From an uncultured cyanobacterium (lineage in GTDB: Bacteria > Cyanobacteriota > Cyanobacteriia > Cyanobacteriales > Nostocaceae), in NCBI GenBank assembly GCA_903903925.1, contig CAIVAU010000218.1:1-40386 (forward strand): a DNA stretch of 40,386 bases, given 5' to 3'. Position numbers and translations under genes: made by a program. A model generated the notes under the pieces. That model was not told the DNA's origin, did not search any database, and saw only the letters and a program-made list of their open reading frames with translations. The stretch's first letter is position 1, and the number at the start of each line of letters is the position of its first letter. Below, piece after piece: positions 16,127 to 24,756 of this stretch.

Positions 16127-16462
16127 TCACTCAACAGCGTAAGAAGTAAATTGACGTTTAAATGGGGAATAAAAACCGATGACTATATCTGATGAAGGCA
16201 CACCTAACTCGACTAATGTTTCGGCAACAAGTTCTTCTGTCCCATTATACTGAATCCATATCTTTCCATTTTGGATATCAAAATGCATCACCGGACCAAA
16301 TACTCGCTTATCACCTTGCCAACCTACATAAACTAGTTGATAGTGATTATTTTCGTTGTCAAAAATTAATTCTGGCTTAACAGTATCGATATTCGATCTG
16401 ATTTGTGCATGTTCGGTTAAGATTTGCTTAATAATTTGTCGATAGCGTTCTATTTTATCCAT
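16127..16462 (-). CDS. xisI: XisI family protein (fdxN element excision controlling factor)
   Basis: 111 residues: MDKIERYRQIIKQILTEHA, then the conserved YQLVYVGWQGDKRVFGPVMH, IWIQYNGTEELVAETLVELG and a final GFYSPFKRQFTSYA. This is the full-length XisI family. In Anabaena XisI and XisH support XisF-mediated excision of the fdxN element, yet the pair is widespread in cyanobacteria without any recombinase. It overlaps xisH by 13 bases. No xisF or excision element is visible, so the local role is unclear. Confidence 0.93.
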   Translation of the reverse strand: MDKIERYRQIIKQILTEHAQIRSNIDTVKPELIFDNENNHYQLVYVGWQGDKRVFGPVMHFDIQNGKIWIQYNGTEELVAETLVELGVPSSDIVIGFYSPFKRQFTSYAVE

Positions 16463-16866
16463 TGCCGAATCTCCTCTTTTTTAGGATCGTAAGTTAATAA
16501 TTTAACTTGATGACGTTGAAGCGTGCGTTGGACAAAAGCAAGTTGAAAAAAATCCAGGTAGGTTTCATGGGGAACCGCTAAATATACAATTCTGTCTGGC
16601 TCATTTTCCTCTAAGGCTTGATAGTAATTAAGATATTGACCAAGGGCTGTGTGAAATTCATTGATATCAGAACCTGTAATAAAACTTTTAATTTCAATCG
16701 CGATTTTTTCGTCACCGCGTTCTGCTGCGATCGCACTTTCAGCGGCTAAATCTATTTGTACTTTAACTGATTCACTAATACGAATATATAAAGGATCATT
16801 AGTAATTATCCACCCATCTTTGATTAAGGCATTTTTTACCTGTTTATGGAAAACGTCTTTAGCCAT
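16450..16866 (-). CDS. xisH: XisH family protein (fdxN element excision controlling factor)
   Basis: 138 residues. It begins MAKDVFHKQVKNALIKDGW and carries a restriction-endonuclease-like core: IDLAAE, then GDEKIAIEIKSF (an E-x-K motif) and a Q in LGQYLNYYQAL. XisH proteins have this PD-(D/E)XK-like fold. xisI follows with a 13-base overlap, so the two are made together. Whether the fold is catalytic is unproven. The pair lies between the pentapeptide/small membrane genes and the kdp cluster and probably moved in as a cassette. Confidence 0.93.
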   Translation of the reverse strand: MAKDVFHKQVKNALIKDGWIITNDPLYIRISESVKVQIDLAAESAIAAERGDEKIAIEIKSFITGSDINEFHTALGQYLNYYQALEENEPDRIVYLAVPHETYLDFFQLAFVQRTLQRHQVKLLTYDPKKEEIRQWIK

Positions 16867-16941
16867 TAAGTACTGTGTTTATTTTAATCGTATCTTTTGG
16901 GACTATTCTACCATTACTAACGCGCCCGTTGTACTAGTCAT

Positions 16942-17202
16942 TTAATTATTCTCTTTTTTGCAGCTGACTCGCCATAGCTTTTCTAAAGCCTCAATCTGCT
17001 GAGCGCGAACAGCAACACGGTACTTTTTATATAAAAAGACTCCTAAGATAATCATGCTAGGACAGATTATTACTAATAACCCAACCAAGGCGTTACCAGT
17101 AACATCAGCTTGATTTACTGTATTGTGGTGAGTAGGATGAGGCGGTTGCTGTTCATGTAAATAGTAAACTGCGGCTCTTGGTTTTTTTTGGTTGCAAATC
17201 AT
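16942..17202 (-). CDS. Small single-TM protein near kdp genes
   Basis: 86 residues. The N-terminus is polar with His and Pro (HEQQPPHPTHHNT). One TM helix follows (about 36-57: ALVGLLVIICPSMIILGVFLY), then a basic cytosolic tail with a helix (AQQIEALEKLWRV). It follows the pentapeptide gene by 57 bases on the same strand. I do not recognise the family. The His-rich external part could bind metal, but this is only a guess. The Shine-Dalgarno is weak. Confidence 0.5.
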   Translation of the reverse strand: MICNQKKPRAAVYYLHEQQPPHPTHHNTVNQADVTGNALVGLLVIICPSMIILGVFLYKKYRVAVRAQQIEALEKLWRVSCKKENN

Positions 17203-17259
17203 TTCTCATTTCATACAGTAATTAGAAACTGGCAAACGTGAGGATTTTGATGTAGGAGA

Positions 17260-17784
17260 CTAACGAGTACCGACACGTTGGCAGTTTCGACTTGATATCA
17301 ATCCATTTGGCAGTATTGTTCTACATAAAGTAACAGAATGGCTACTTTGAATGTCGTCAGATCTTGACGCTTTGAGCAAATTTGCACGGGTGAGGTTAGC
17401 ATTCATAACATCGGCTAGCTCCAAATTAGATGCTTCCAGATTTGCCCCTTGCAAATCGGTATCAACTAGCAAGGCAGTATTCAGGTTGGCTCCACTCAGA
17501 TCAGCTCCTTGGAGATTGGCATTGCGAAGGTCTGCCCACTCTAAATTTGCATATCTAAGATTGGCGTTCTTGAGATTTGCTCCCTGAAGGTCTGTTGATC
17601 GCAGGTCAACTCCTTTTAAATTTGCTCCTGACAAGTTAACTTCCGACAGGTGACAGCCAAAACATTTATGTGTTGCTCGAAGCTGTTGAATCCTGTGCTG
17701 TAGAAAAAAACCATTACCTTGGCTTACTAGGGTAGGAATCAGGATAAAAGCTATAGTAATGAGAGGACGTAGAAAGGGGATCAT
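17260..17784 (-). CDS. Secreted/membrane-anchored pentapeptide-repeat protein
   Basis: 174 residues. An N-terminal hydrophobic segment (about 3-24: FLRPLITIAFILIPTLVS) is a signal or anchor. After LRATHKCFGCHLSEVNL come about 18 A(D/N)LXX pentapeptides (residues about 48-142), which form a right-handed quadrilateral beta-helix. The tail contains a Cys (VTLCRTILPNG). Such proteins are abundant in cyanobacteria and are mostly of unknown function. It sits between kdpD and a small TM protein on the same strand. The CFGCH sequence formally matches a haem-c site but is part of the repeat family's usual CxxC lead-in. Confidence 0.8.
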   Translation of the reverse strand: MIPFLRPLITIAFILIPTLVSQGNGFFLQHRIQQLRATHKCFGCHLSEVNLSGANLKGVDLRSTDLQGANLKNANLRYANLEWADLRNANLQGADLSGANLNTALLVDTDLQGANLEASNLELADVMNANLTRANLLKASRSDDIQSSHSVTLCRTILPNGLISSRNCQRVGTR

Positions 17785-18060
17785 AATCTGAACTAATTTG
17801 TTAGTGAAAATGAACCAGAGGAATTAGTTAGCTGCTGCTTTTCCTCACTGACTACATAATTGCTATCGTCCTTAGTTTTGGTGCAGTTACTCCAAACAGA
17901 TGTCACAATGTCAATCTTATGAACCTGTAATACGATTGTCTGATACTTTTTAAAGAAACTTATGTGCTGAGAGATATATTTTTATAAGTTTATAACTATA
18001 ATAAAGTTATATATATTATGTTGTGTATTTCTTCAGCTAAGTAACTATATTTGTAAATAT

Positions 18061-18202
18061 ATAGGACTCGTATTTGATTTTTGAACGACACGTAGAGTGG
18101 GCAGTGCCTACCAAAACTTGGATGTAGTTAGCAAAATACATAAGCACCGCCCACCCTACACCACTGCTATATTTTTCATAAATCATCAAATGGGAGTCCT
18201 AT
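18061..18202. mobile_element. MITE-like element with terminal inverted repeats, copy 2
   Basis: The left end ATAGGACTCGTATTTGAT (18061-18078) and the right end (reverse complement ATAGGACTCCCATTTGAT, 18185-18202) match at 16 of 18 positions. Inside, AGTGGGCAGTGCC and GCACCGCCCACCCTAC form a long stem. It is 142 bases with no gene. Copy 1 at 6476-6618 is about 95% identical in the core and inverted. The flanks are TA-rich, compatible with TA-targeting transposition. The rest of 17785-18288 is AT-rich with no gene. Confidence 0.8.
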
Positions 18203-18288
18203 AGATTTAATGTAATTGATATGACATTAAATCTAGAAATATAGAAAAATGTTGTTTGTTGTTAATGAGAAAAATAGGAAGAGAGATG

Positions 18289-19467
18289 TCACATCTGATC
18301 TTCAGGTGAAATGATATGGATATCAATATGGGTAAGCGATCGCACCAGTTGGTCAATCAGAGAGTCACGGATCAGAATCTGCCAGGGCGGGCGACGAGTT
18401 TGACCTAAAATCACCTGAGTAATCCGGTAAGACTTTGCCACCTTAGCAATTTCTTCGGCTGTATTACTTCCAGACACTTGCAAAAACTCGCCCTTAAACT
18501 CCTGACAAAGTTGCTTGCAGGTCTCAATGTAAAGTGTTTCCTCTTTTGTCAGAAAGTGGTCAGGTTTGTTGACAAACAAAACATAGACACCTGCGTTCAT
18601 GTAATCAGCAAGTCTGGCTCCCCGTCGAATCAGCCGTAGAGATTTTGGCTCAGTAGAAACACAAACTAGTATTCGTTCGTGAATACTACAGACGTGTCCG
18701 GTTGGTGCTTGACCGTTGCTGTTGAGTCGGGTTGCTTCCCGAATTTCTTTCTTTTCAATGTTATCGGCAACTTCTCGCAATGCTAATTCCCGCAGCGCAA
18801 CCAAGTTATGGTGTTGGAATAAATTTTGCACAGACTGCTCAATTTTCTCCAGTGGATAAATTTTTCCATCCAGTAACCGCTCTTCCAATGTTTCTGGCGT
18901 GACATCCACGACCACAACCTCGTCAGCCACTTCTAATAAACGATCTGGAATGCACTCCCGCACGACGACTCCTGTAATTTGAGTCACCAGATTGCTCAGG
19001 CTTTCTAAGTGTTGAATATTGAGGGTGGAGTAAACATCAATCCCAGATGCCAGAATAGTTTCCACTTCCTCGTAGCGTCTGTCTTGCTCTAACTCTAGAA
19101 AGTGACTTGGTGTCAGTTCATCGACTAGAACGATCTGAGGTTGGCGGGTGAGGATGGCATCAGTGTCCATGGAGGTCAGTCTTAACCCATCCCGTTCTAT
19201 TGTCTTTCGTGGAATCACTTCCAAGCCAATAGCTTTGGCAGATGTTTCTGAGCGACCGTGGGTTTCCAACCATCCAATGACTACGTCTATACCATCTTGT
19301 TTGAGTCGGCTGGCTTCTTCTAGCATCTTGCAGGTTTTGCCCACACCAGGTGCCATGCCAATGAAAATCTTGTGCTTGCCGCGACGGGCAGGACGAATGT
19401 AGGTACTGTAGGGTAAAGTTGAGAGATTACTACACATTATTCGTGCATTAAGGTTGAGAGAAGTCAT
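18289..19467 (-). CDS. kdpD: KdpD N-terminal sensor protein lacking a histidine kinase
   Basis: 392 residues against roughly 890 for E. coli KdpD. The KdpD domain has a Walker A motif GMAPGVGKT (37-45), a Walker B-like QIVLVDEL (111-118) and STLNIQHLESL. A USP domain follows (about 264-388) with VILGQTRRPPWQ, the part that binds c-di-AMP in some KdpD proteins. The four TM helices, GAF and histidine-kinase domains are absent, as known for other cyanobacterial KdpD proteins. The gene starts one base after the stop of a Ser/Thr kinase gene, so the two are translationally coupled. It probably reports K+ or nucleotide status to a separate kinase. Confidence 0.92.
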   Translation of the reverse strand: MTSLNLNARIMCSNLSTLPYSTYIRPARRGKHKIFIGMAPGVGKTCKMLEEASRLKQDGIDVVIGWLETHGRSETSAKAIGLEVIPRKTIERDGLRLTSMDTDAILTRQPQIVLVDELTPSHFLELEQDRRYEEVETILASGIDVYSTLNIQHLESLSNLVTQITGVVVRECIPDRLLEVADEVVVVDVTPETLEERLLDGKIYPLEKIEQSVQNLFQHHNLVALRELALREVADNIEKKEIREATRLNSNGQAPTGHVCSIHERILVCVSTEPKSLRLIRRGARLADYMNAGVYVLFVNKPDHFLTKEETLYIETCKQLCQEFKGEFLQVSGSNTAEEIAKVAKSYRITQVILGQTRRPPWQILIRDSLIDQLVRSLTHIDIHIISPEDQM

Positions 19468-19468
19468 C

Positions 19469-20833
19469 CTACTTTGATCCTACGCTGAAAATTTGCCGAA
19501 AAATTCTCAAATTTTCTACTTGCCAGGAGGTCGCTGTTGGGTGTGATTCAGTTCTCAACACCAGGAAAGCAACGGTGAAGCAAGCAAGAGAAGTCGCAGC
19601 GATCGCCCCTAAAACCTTCCACAGTCTTTTATTTGCGTCTGGCATTTTTCGGCGATTCTGGACAGGAGATGTAGCCGTCGCCGCTAGACGTGGATCGAAG
19701 AAAGCAGTGACTTTCCGCGCAATCTCTTTTGCTTCCATTTTTGAGGGTAGGTAATACCAACTCTGAGTTTGGGGGTCAAAGACTGTAACAGCAGCGATAG
19801 AGTGAATATCTAGTGCTGCAGCGTATGCAGTGATTGAAGGAGATAGATTTGCTTGGTGACTCAGCCCAAAGTAGGGAGTTTCAAAATCGTCTGTTGATCC
19901 ACTTGCAGTTGAGTTAGATGAAACAACGGTGTGTTTTGAGAAAGTCTTCAAGCTGAAGAGAACTTCTGTTGCTGACTGATATCTTCGTTTGGTTGCTTTT
20001 TGCAGTAACTTGTGGAGAATCTGCTCTAGAGGTGTACTGATTGGCATGGTCAGATATGAGCGCCATATCCAAATGTCTTCACCGCAGTCATACAAGTCAA
20101 AGGGCGGGATCTGCGTTAGCAAATGCAAACAAGTCACACCTAGACTGTAGAGATCACTGGCAAATACAGCTTTGCCTCTAACTTGCTCTGGGGCGGCGTA
20201 TTCAGCACTGCCAATCAAGTTTCCAGTTTTTTCGAGCATTCTGGCAGTAGCACACTGAGCAGCCCCAAAATCTACTAGGACTAGTTGGCGATCGCTTTGG
20301 CGACGAATAATGTTGGCAGGTTTGATGTCGCGGTGAATCACCTGATGCTCATGGACAAACTGCAACACAGGTAGTAACTGTTGAAGCAACTGCCAAATTT
20401 CAGCTTCATTAAATGCTCCAGCTTCTGCCAATTCTTGTTCTAAGGTTTCCCCGTCAATCCATTCTTGAACTAAATACTGCTGTCCATCCTGGGTGAAAGT
20501 ATCTAGCAGTTGGGGAATTTGAGGATGCTTGCCAAGGAGAGCTAAACGCAGAGATTCCTGGCGGAATAGTTCAGAGGCTTTCTGGTAACGGTGAAGAGTG
20601 TGGTGTTGCGGAAAGAATTGTTTGATCACACATAGTTCAGGCGTGATATCTTGCGTCTTTTCTTGACTTTTTTCATCAACAGCGAGAAATGTTTTACCAA
20701 AGCCACCTTGACCAAGGGGTTTGATGATGCGGTAGCGGTTATTTAGCACGAAATCGGACTTGCCGAGTTCAGGAGCGCTACCATCCTTGGAATACTCCAA
20801 GGGTCCGTCGATGGAGGGAAGATCGTTACACAT
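19469..20833 (-). CDS. Membrane-anchored Ser/Thr protein kinase
   Basis: 454 residues. The Hanks-type kinase domain (about 34-295) has a Gly loop GQGGFG, Lys71 (CVIKQF), HRDIKPANI (167-175), DFG (188-190) and APE (214-216), so it looks active. A linker and a conserved-looking region (TAYAAALDIHSIAAVTVFD, about 335-353) are followed by one TM helix (about 404-426) and a short 28-residue outer tail. The kinase should face the cytosol. The gene lies one base from kdpD, which has lost its own kinase, so this protein may be its signalling partner. The upstream region runs to 21324. Confidence 0.92.
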   Translation of the reverse strand: MCNDLPSIDGPLEYSKDGSAPELGKSDFVLNNRYRIIKPLGQGGFGKTFLAVDEKSQEKTQDITPELCVIKQFFPQHHTLHRYQKASELFRQESLRLALLGKHPQIPQLLDTFTQDGQQYLVQEWIDGETLEQELAEAGAFNEAEIWQLLQQLLPVLQFVHEHQVIHRDIKPANIIRRQSDRQLVLVDFGAAQCATARMLEKTGNLIGSAEYAAPEQVRGKAVFASDLYSLGVTCLHLLTQIPPFDLYDCGEDIWIWRSYLTMPISTPLEQILHKLLQKATKRRYQSATEVLFSLKTFSKHTVVSSNSTASGSTDDFETPYFGLSHQANLSPSITAYAAALDIHSIAAVTVFDPQTQSWYYLPSKMEAKEIARKVTAFFDPRLAATATSPVQNRRKMPDANKRLWKVLGAIAATSLACFTVAFLVLRTESHPTATSWQVENLRIFRQIFSVGSK

Positions 20834-21106
20834 AACAAGGGTCGTAGGGACATACTAGCATGATGAAAAACACATAGATGGAAACACCATCGCGTTTAAT
20901 TTTATCTACAGCCAATCATGAAGTTTTTCTTGAAAAAATACAAGGTATAATTTTAAATTTATTTTTATGTTCGTGGAAGTATATATTTCTATAAATAGAA
21001 ATGTTGAGTGAGTTTACGAATTTTTTATATCTCCCAATATAGAAATGTCCTCTTAAGACGACTGCTCAAGGATTTCAGTCCATTTCAAGTGCCGTTAAGC
21101 TATTAG

Positions 21107-21252
21107 CCCTACACTTAAGTGTAGGGGGGGATATCCGGCTGATTCAGAATGGTGCACTCCGGTCAGTTCAGCTGACTAAAACCTTGTTAAATGAGCGTCC
21201 GTTGAAGCGGACTTAAGTTCTTAACCACGACTAGAATAATGAAATAGTCGTG
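21107..21252 (+). promoter_or_regulatory. Cluster of four stem-loops before a histidine kinase gene
   Basis: In 146 bases there are four perfect stems: CCCTACACTT/AAGTGTAGGG (21107-21126, 20-base palindrome), GTCAG/CTGAC (21162-21176), GTCCG/CGGAC (21197-21212) and CACGACTA/TAGTCGTG (21226-21252). No protein is encoded between 20834 and 21324. This could be a structured 5' leader, a small RNA, or a bidirectional regulatory zone shared with the divergent Ser/Thr kinase gene. Confidence 0.45.
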
Positions 21253-21324
21253 CATATTTTGAGGGGAAATTTCCTGAGATTTTGCTAAATTTATTAAATT
21301 TAATAGAATAGTTTTACTACTTAT

Positions 21325-22443
21325 ATGCTTATTGTCCAGATGTTACCCCTCAAACTTATTACTCATCCCAGCAACCCACGTTTGAGAACATTCTGGTTAG
21401 TTGCTGGGATGTTTATAGTTGTCATTCTACTGGAGTACACGACTCCGCCAGATTACGTGTTTGGTTACCTTTATATTGGTCCCATTGTGCTGGCAAATGC
21501 TCGTTTGAGTCGAGTTGCAACGCTGATAATCACTTTAGTTGCTTCTGGACTCACGATTTTGAACGTTTGGATTCCAGGGATGTATCATGTTGGGGCTCCG
21601 ACTATTACTAGTCGATTAGTTGTCATTTTAGCACTAGTTGTGACAGATGTTCTCAGCGCTCGCAACCGTCTATATCAACAAGCTCTCTTGCAACAGACGG
21701 CAAAACTTCAGGCACAAGAGAAGTTAGCTAGTGTGCGGGAAGACTTTGCCTCCACTCTGACTCATGACCTGAAAACTCCTCTTTTGGGGGCAATTGAAAC
21801 CCTGCAAGCATTTGAACGAGAAAATTTTGGCCCTGTTTTTCCCGCCCAAAGGAGGGTTTTGGCTACCATAATTCGCAGCCACCGGACGAGTTTGCAAATG
21901 GTGGAAACTCTTTTGGATGTTTATCGTAACGATGTTGAAGGGCTAAAGCTTCGGTTAGCGCCTGTCGAACTTGTGGCGATCGCCGAGGAAATAGCAGCAA
22001 CATTAACTGAACTAGCATCCAGTCGTCGTGTCTATATTTCTTTTAACTATGGTGAATCAGACTTTCGTCGGTTCCTCTGGGTTGACGGTGATGCCTTTCA
22101 ACTTCAACGAGTATTTGTCAACCTCCTGACCAATGCGATTAATCACTCTCCTCGAGGTGGCAAGGTGGAGGTTGTGCTGGAGTCTGGTTCTTCTTATCAA
22201 ACTGTCAAGGTGATGGACTCTGGAGCTGGGGTTACCTTAGAAGAACTGCCACACCTCTTTGAGAGATTTTACCAGGGACACAGCGATCGGCAAGCAAAAG
22301 GTTCAGGTTTAGGGCTGTACTTGACTCGTCAAATTATTGAAGCACACGGTGGTCAAATCTGGACGGAAAATCGTGTTCCTAACGGCGCAATCTTTGCATT
22401 TCGCCTGCCTGTCTTAACTTTTCCACTTTCTGTTTCTACCTGA
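21325..22443 (+). CDS. Membrane sensor histidine kinase
   Basis: 372 residues; an in-frame ATG at 21340 is an alternative start. Several TM helices occupy about 22-112 (FWLVAGMFIVVILLEY, IGPIVLANARL, VATLIITLVASGLTIL, LVVILALVVTDVL) with little periplasmic loop, so sensing is probably within the membrane. A coiled coil leads to HisKA with His147 (FASTLTHDLKTPL). The ATPase domain has the N box NLLTNAINHSP, the G1 box DSGAGV and GSGLGLYL. No response regulator is adjacent; the nearest is NarL-type at 28372-29058. The gene is divergent from the kinase-kdpD operon. Confidence 0.92.
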   Translation: MLIVQMLPLKLITHPSNPRLRTFWLVAGMFIVVILLEYTTPPDYVFGYLYIGPIVLANARLSRVATLIITLVASGLTILNVWIPGMYHVGAPTITSRLVVILALVVTDVLSARNRLYQQALLQQTAKLQAQEKLASVREDFASTLTHDLKTPLLGAIETLQAFERENFGPVFPAQRRVLATIIRSHRTSLQMVETLLDVYRNDVEGLKLRLAPVELVAIAEEIAATLTELASSRRVYISFNYGESDFRRFLWVDGDAFQLQRVFVNLLTNAINHSPRGGKVEVVLESGSSYQTVKVMDSGAGVTLEELPHLFERFYQGHSDRQAKGSGLGLYLTRQIIEAHGGQIWTENRVPNGAIFAFRLPVLTFPLSVST

Positions 22444-22625
22444 TTAGATTTTGTAGAAAAGATCCTGTGATCTCCCGATTTTTTAAAATAGTAGTCCTAT
22501 AGAAAATGAGGTCTTAATATACATGGCGAGCAGCGTCTGAGTACTTTGATTGAATCTCATGCTATAATTTTGCCGAGAAATGGCACGATAATTGCTCCCT
22601 AAGTACCCTTTTTTGGAGATTTAAA

Positions 22626-23609
22626 ATGAATGTGATTGCGGAAAACCTTTTGATAAAAATGCAAAGAGGTTATGGAAAATTTTTTAAGACTCCTAGGCAA
22701 GAAATAAGGTTGAACACAGATTATCAAGGACAAGAAGCGAGTCATCTTATAAAAGATATGATTTCCCAGGCTAAGCCTTGTATGATTAGCCGCTTTGGTA
22801 CTATTGAAAATGAAGCAATTCTTCGTCATTTAGCTATCATTGATGATCATCACGATTTACTAAAAGTAGTGAGATTTATCAAGGATAAAACAGATCCCTT
22901 TTGGTGGGATGGCGAACTAAAATCTAATATGTTGAATCATGCAGGCTTTTTCCCTGTAAATGAGAAATTTCTATCTAGATTTGCTGATAGGAACTTAAAA
23001 GACATCAAAAATATTGATGTTCTTGCTTGTCGGTTAACTGAACCTAATTTCTTAAAGAATGAGGTTAAATTGTTAAAGTTCTGTTCAAATCCCAAGATTA
23101 TTCCAATAGATGATTTAGACCCGTTCCATCATAACCCTCCTTGGTCTCAAGCGCTTGAAGATCAGAAAGTATTGGTTATTCATCCCTTTGAAGAAAGTAT
23201 TCTGCATCAATACTCTCAGCGAGAGAGCTTGTTCAAAAATCCGAAAATACTTCCCAAGTTTGACCTGAAGACTCTAAAGGCTGTTCAATCTATTGCTGGA
23301 AATCAAGTCGAATTCTCTAGCTGGTTTGAGGCATTAGAGTTTATGTGTGATCGAGTTGCTCAAATAGACTTTGATATAGCTCTCATTGGTGCTGGAGCTT
23401 ATGGTTTGCCACTAGCATCATTTGTTAAAAATCTTAATAAAAAAGCAGTACATCTTGGAGGTTCAACTCAAATCTTATTTGGAATCAAAGGCAAGAGATG
23501 GGATGATATACCTTTTTACAGACAACTCTATAATGAGAATTGGATTAGACCTTTGGTGACTAATGTAGTTGACAATGGCGAGATTGTAGAAGGAGGTTGT
23601 TACTGGTAA
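22626..23609 (+). CDS. Putative GT-D fold glycosyltransferase-like protein
   Basis: 327 residues; start set by GGAG at 22615-22618, with TATAAT at 22563-22568 as a possible -10. An early CMISRFGTIENEAI motif and the later block IALIGAGAYGLPLASF, KKAVHLGGSTQILFGIKGKR and WD resemble a family found in polysaccharide gene clusters and related to GT-D (DUF1792) glycosyltransferases. No TM or signal is seen. It is followed convergently by a GT2 glycosyltransferase, which supports a role in cell-surface glycan synthesis. The assignment is by motif memory only. The AT-rich codon use suggests later acquisition. Confidence 0.6.
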   Translation: MNVIAENLLIKMQRGYGKFFKTPRQEIRLNTDYQGQEASHLIKDMISQAKPCMISRFGTIENEAILRHLAIIDDHHDLLKVVRFIKDKTDPFWWDGELKSNMLNHAGFFPVNEKFLSRFADRNLKDIKNIDVLACRLTEPNFLKNEVKLLKFCSNPKIIPIDDLDPFHHNPPWSQALEDQKVLVIHPFEESILHQYSQRESLFKNPKILPKFDLKTLKAVQSIAGNQVEFSSWFEALEFMCDRVAQIDFDIALIGAGAYGLPLASFVKNLNKKAVHLGGSTQILFGIKGKRWDDIPFYRQLYNENWIRPLVTNVVDNGEIVEGGCYW

Positions 23610-23695
23610 TAAAGATAAGTTCTTGTCTTTTTTTGAAAGATTTGGAGCCAGCTAGTACTACAACTGTCTCCTCATTACTCATTCCTATAACGTTC

Positions 23696-23714
23696 AGTTA
23701 TTCAAACAACCAGT
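23696..23714. repeat. 19-base direct repeat, copy 1
   Basis: AGTTATTCAAACAACCAGT occurs here, over the stop codon and last codons of the GT2 gene, and again at 26521-26539, in the same orientation. The 2.8 kb between them holds the GT2, tautomerase and RHH-TetR genes. Confidence 0.8.
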
Positions 23715-24663
23715 TTTGCTGTAAAACTAGTTTTTGGAAGTTTTGGTCAAACATTAATCGATAAATATATTTAACTTGAGATTGGGTTCTAACAACATTG
23801 AGCTTAGTATTTAATGCCGATAGATCCTTCCGGTTTCCGATAAGTAGAGATTTCAGCCAAAATTTACTGTTGACAGCGATTCTGATCATGTGAGTCAGGA
23901 GATGAAGCCGATTAGGAATACCTTTGTGATAGTAGGAATACATATCGCAGGCTCCCTCATTTGCAAAACGACGACGGAAGTAGTCAACTGTCATCCGTGA
24001 TGATGGGACATGATGATAAACCAGAGATGTCGGCAAATAGCCCACTAGAAGATTCTCTTCCCATAGCTTACGATTGAGTCCAGACTCTCCATCTCCCAAC
24101 CAAATATCACCAAAACTTTCTGGATTAAAACCACCTACCCTAAATAATACCTCACGGCGAATTGCCATATTGACGCCAAAGAAAAACCCCTGAGAATCAA
24201 GACGAAATTCAGTAAAAGGTTCCATGAGACTAAGTGTGGTAAATACTTGACAGTCTCCCATGTAATCCAGTAACCATTGGGGAGGTGGGGCTTCCCATAC
24301 AGGTCGCACTGGACCACCGGCTGCTACCATTTCGGGATGTTCTGTGAAAGCATTAGCATAAGCCTGTAGCCATCCTGGGTCAAAGGTAGCATCATCATCG
24401 GTGAAAATTAAAATATCACCTTTGGCTGCACGGGCACCAGTGTGACGAGCATTATGTAAGCCTAGCTGTGGTTCGGGTATGTAGTTAACATGTACTCTTG
24501 CTGTCTGATTAAATTCTGCCACCATACTTTCAATGTTTGGATCGGCAGCATTATCAACAACTAAGATTTCAAAGATTTCTAAGGTTTGCTCTTGCAGACT
24601 TCTAAGAGCTTGCAATAGCAACTTGGGACGGTTATATGTTGGAATAATAGCTGAAATATGCAT
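23698..24663 (-). CDS. Family 2 glycosyltransferase
   Basis: 321 residues. The GT-A fold starts at MHISAIIPTYNRPKLLLQAL, with EILVVDNAA and the metal-binding FTDDDATFDPGWLQ motif. FFFGVNMAIRREVLFRVGGF and DGESGLNRKL form the acceptor part. A nucleotide sugar donor and a surface-glycan acceptor are likely, though unspecified. It is convergent with the GT-D-like gene. Its last codons carry a 19-base sequence that is repeated exactly at 26521-26539. Confidence 0.9.
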   Translation of the reverse strand: MHISAIIPTYNRPKLLLQALRSLQEQTLEIFEILVVDNAADPNIESMVAEFNQTARVHVNYIPEPQLGLHNARHTGARAAKGDILIFTDDDATFDPGWLQAYANAFTEHPEMVAAGGPVRPVWEAPPPQWLLDYMGDCQVFTTLSLMEPFTEFRLDSQGFFFGVNMAIRREVLFRVGGFNPESFGDIWLGDGESGLNRKLWEENLLVGYLPTSLVYHHVPSSRMTVDYFRRRFANEGACDMYSYYHKGIPNRLHLLTHMIRIAVNSKFWLKSLLIGNRKDLSALNTKLNVVRTQSQVKYIYRLMFDQNFQKLVLQQNWLFE

Positions 24664-24756
24664 TTTGTCGATGCGATAGAATTAGATATATGGTAGTTGA
24701 TCACGCTGAAAAATTGAGCTTTGGAAACACTAATAACTTGATAGTAACCAACCGAA

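Noticed and set aside
15937..16134. A 65-codon frame on the minus strand
   Set aside because: It is composed of repeat family A copy 2 and low-complexity sequence, with no family resemblance.
17630..17665. CFGCH in the pentapeptide protein as a haem-c binding site
   Set aside because: A CxxC just before the repeats is a common lead-in of this protein type; one match without other cytochrome features is not evidence of haem.
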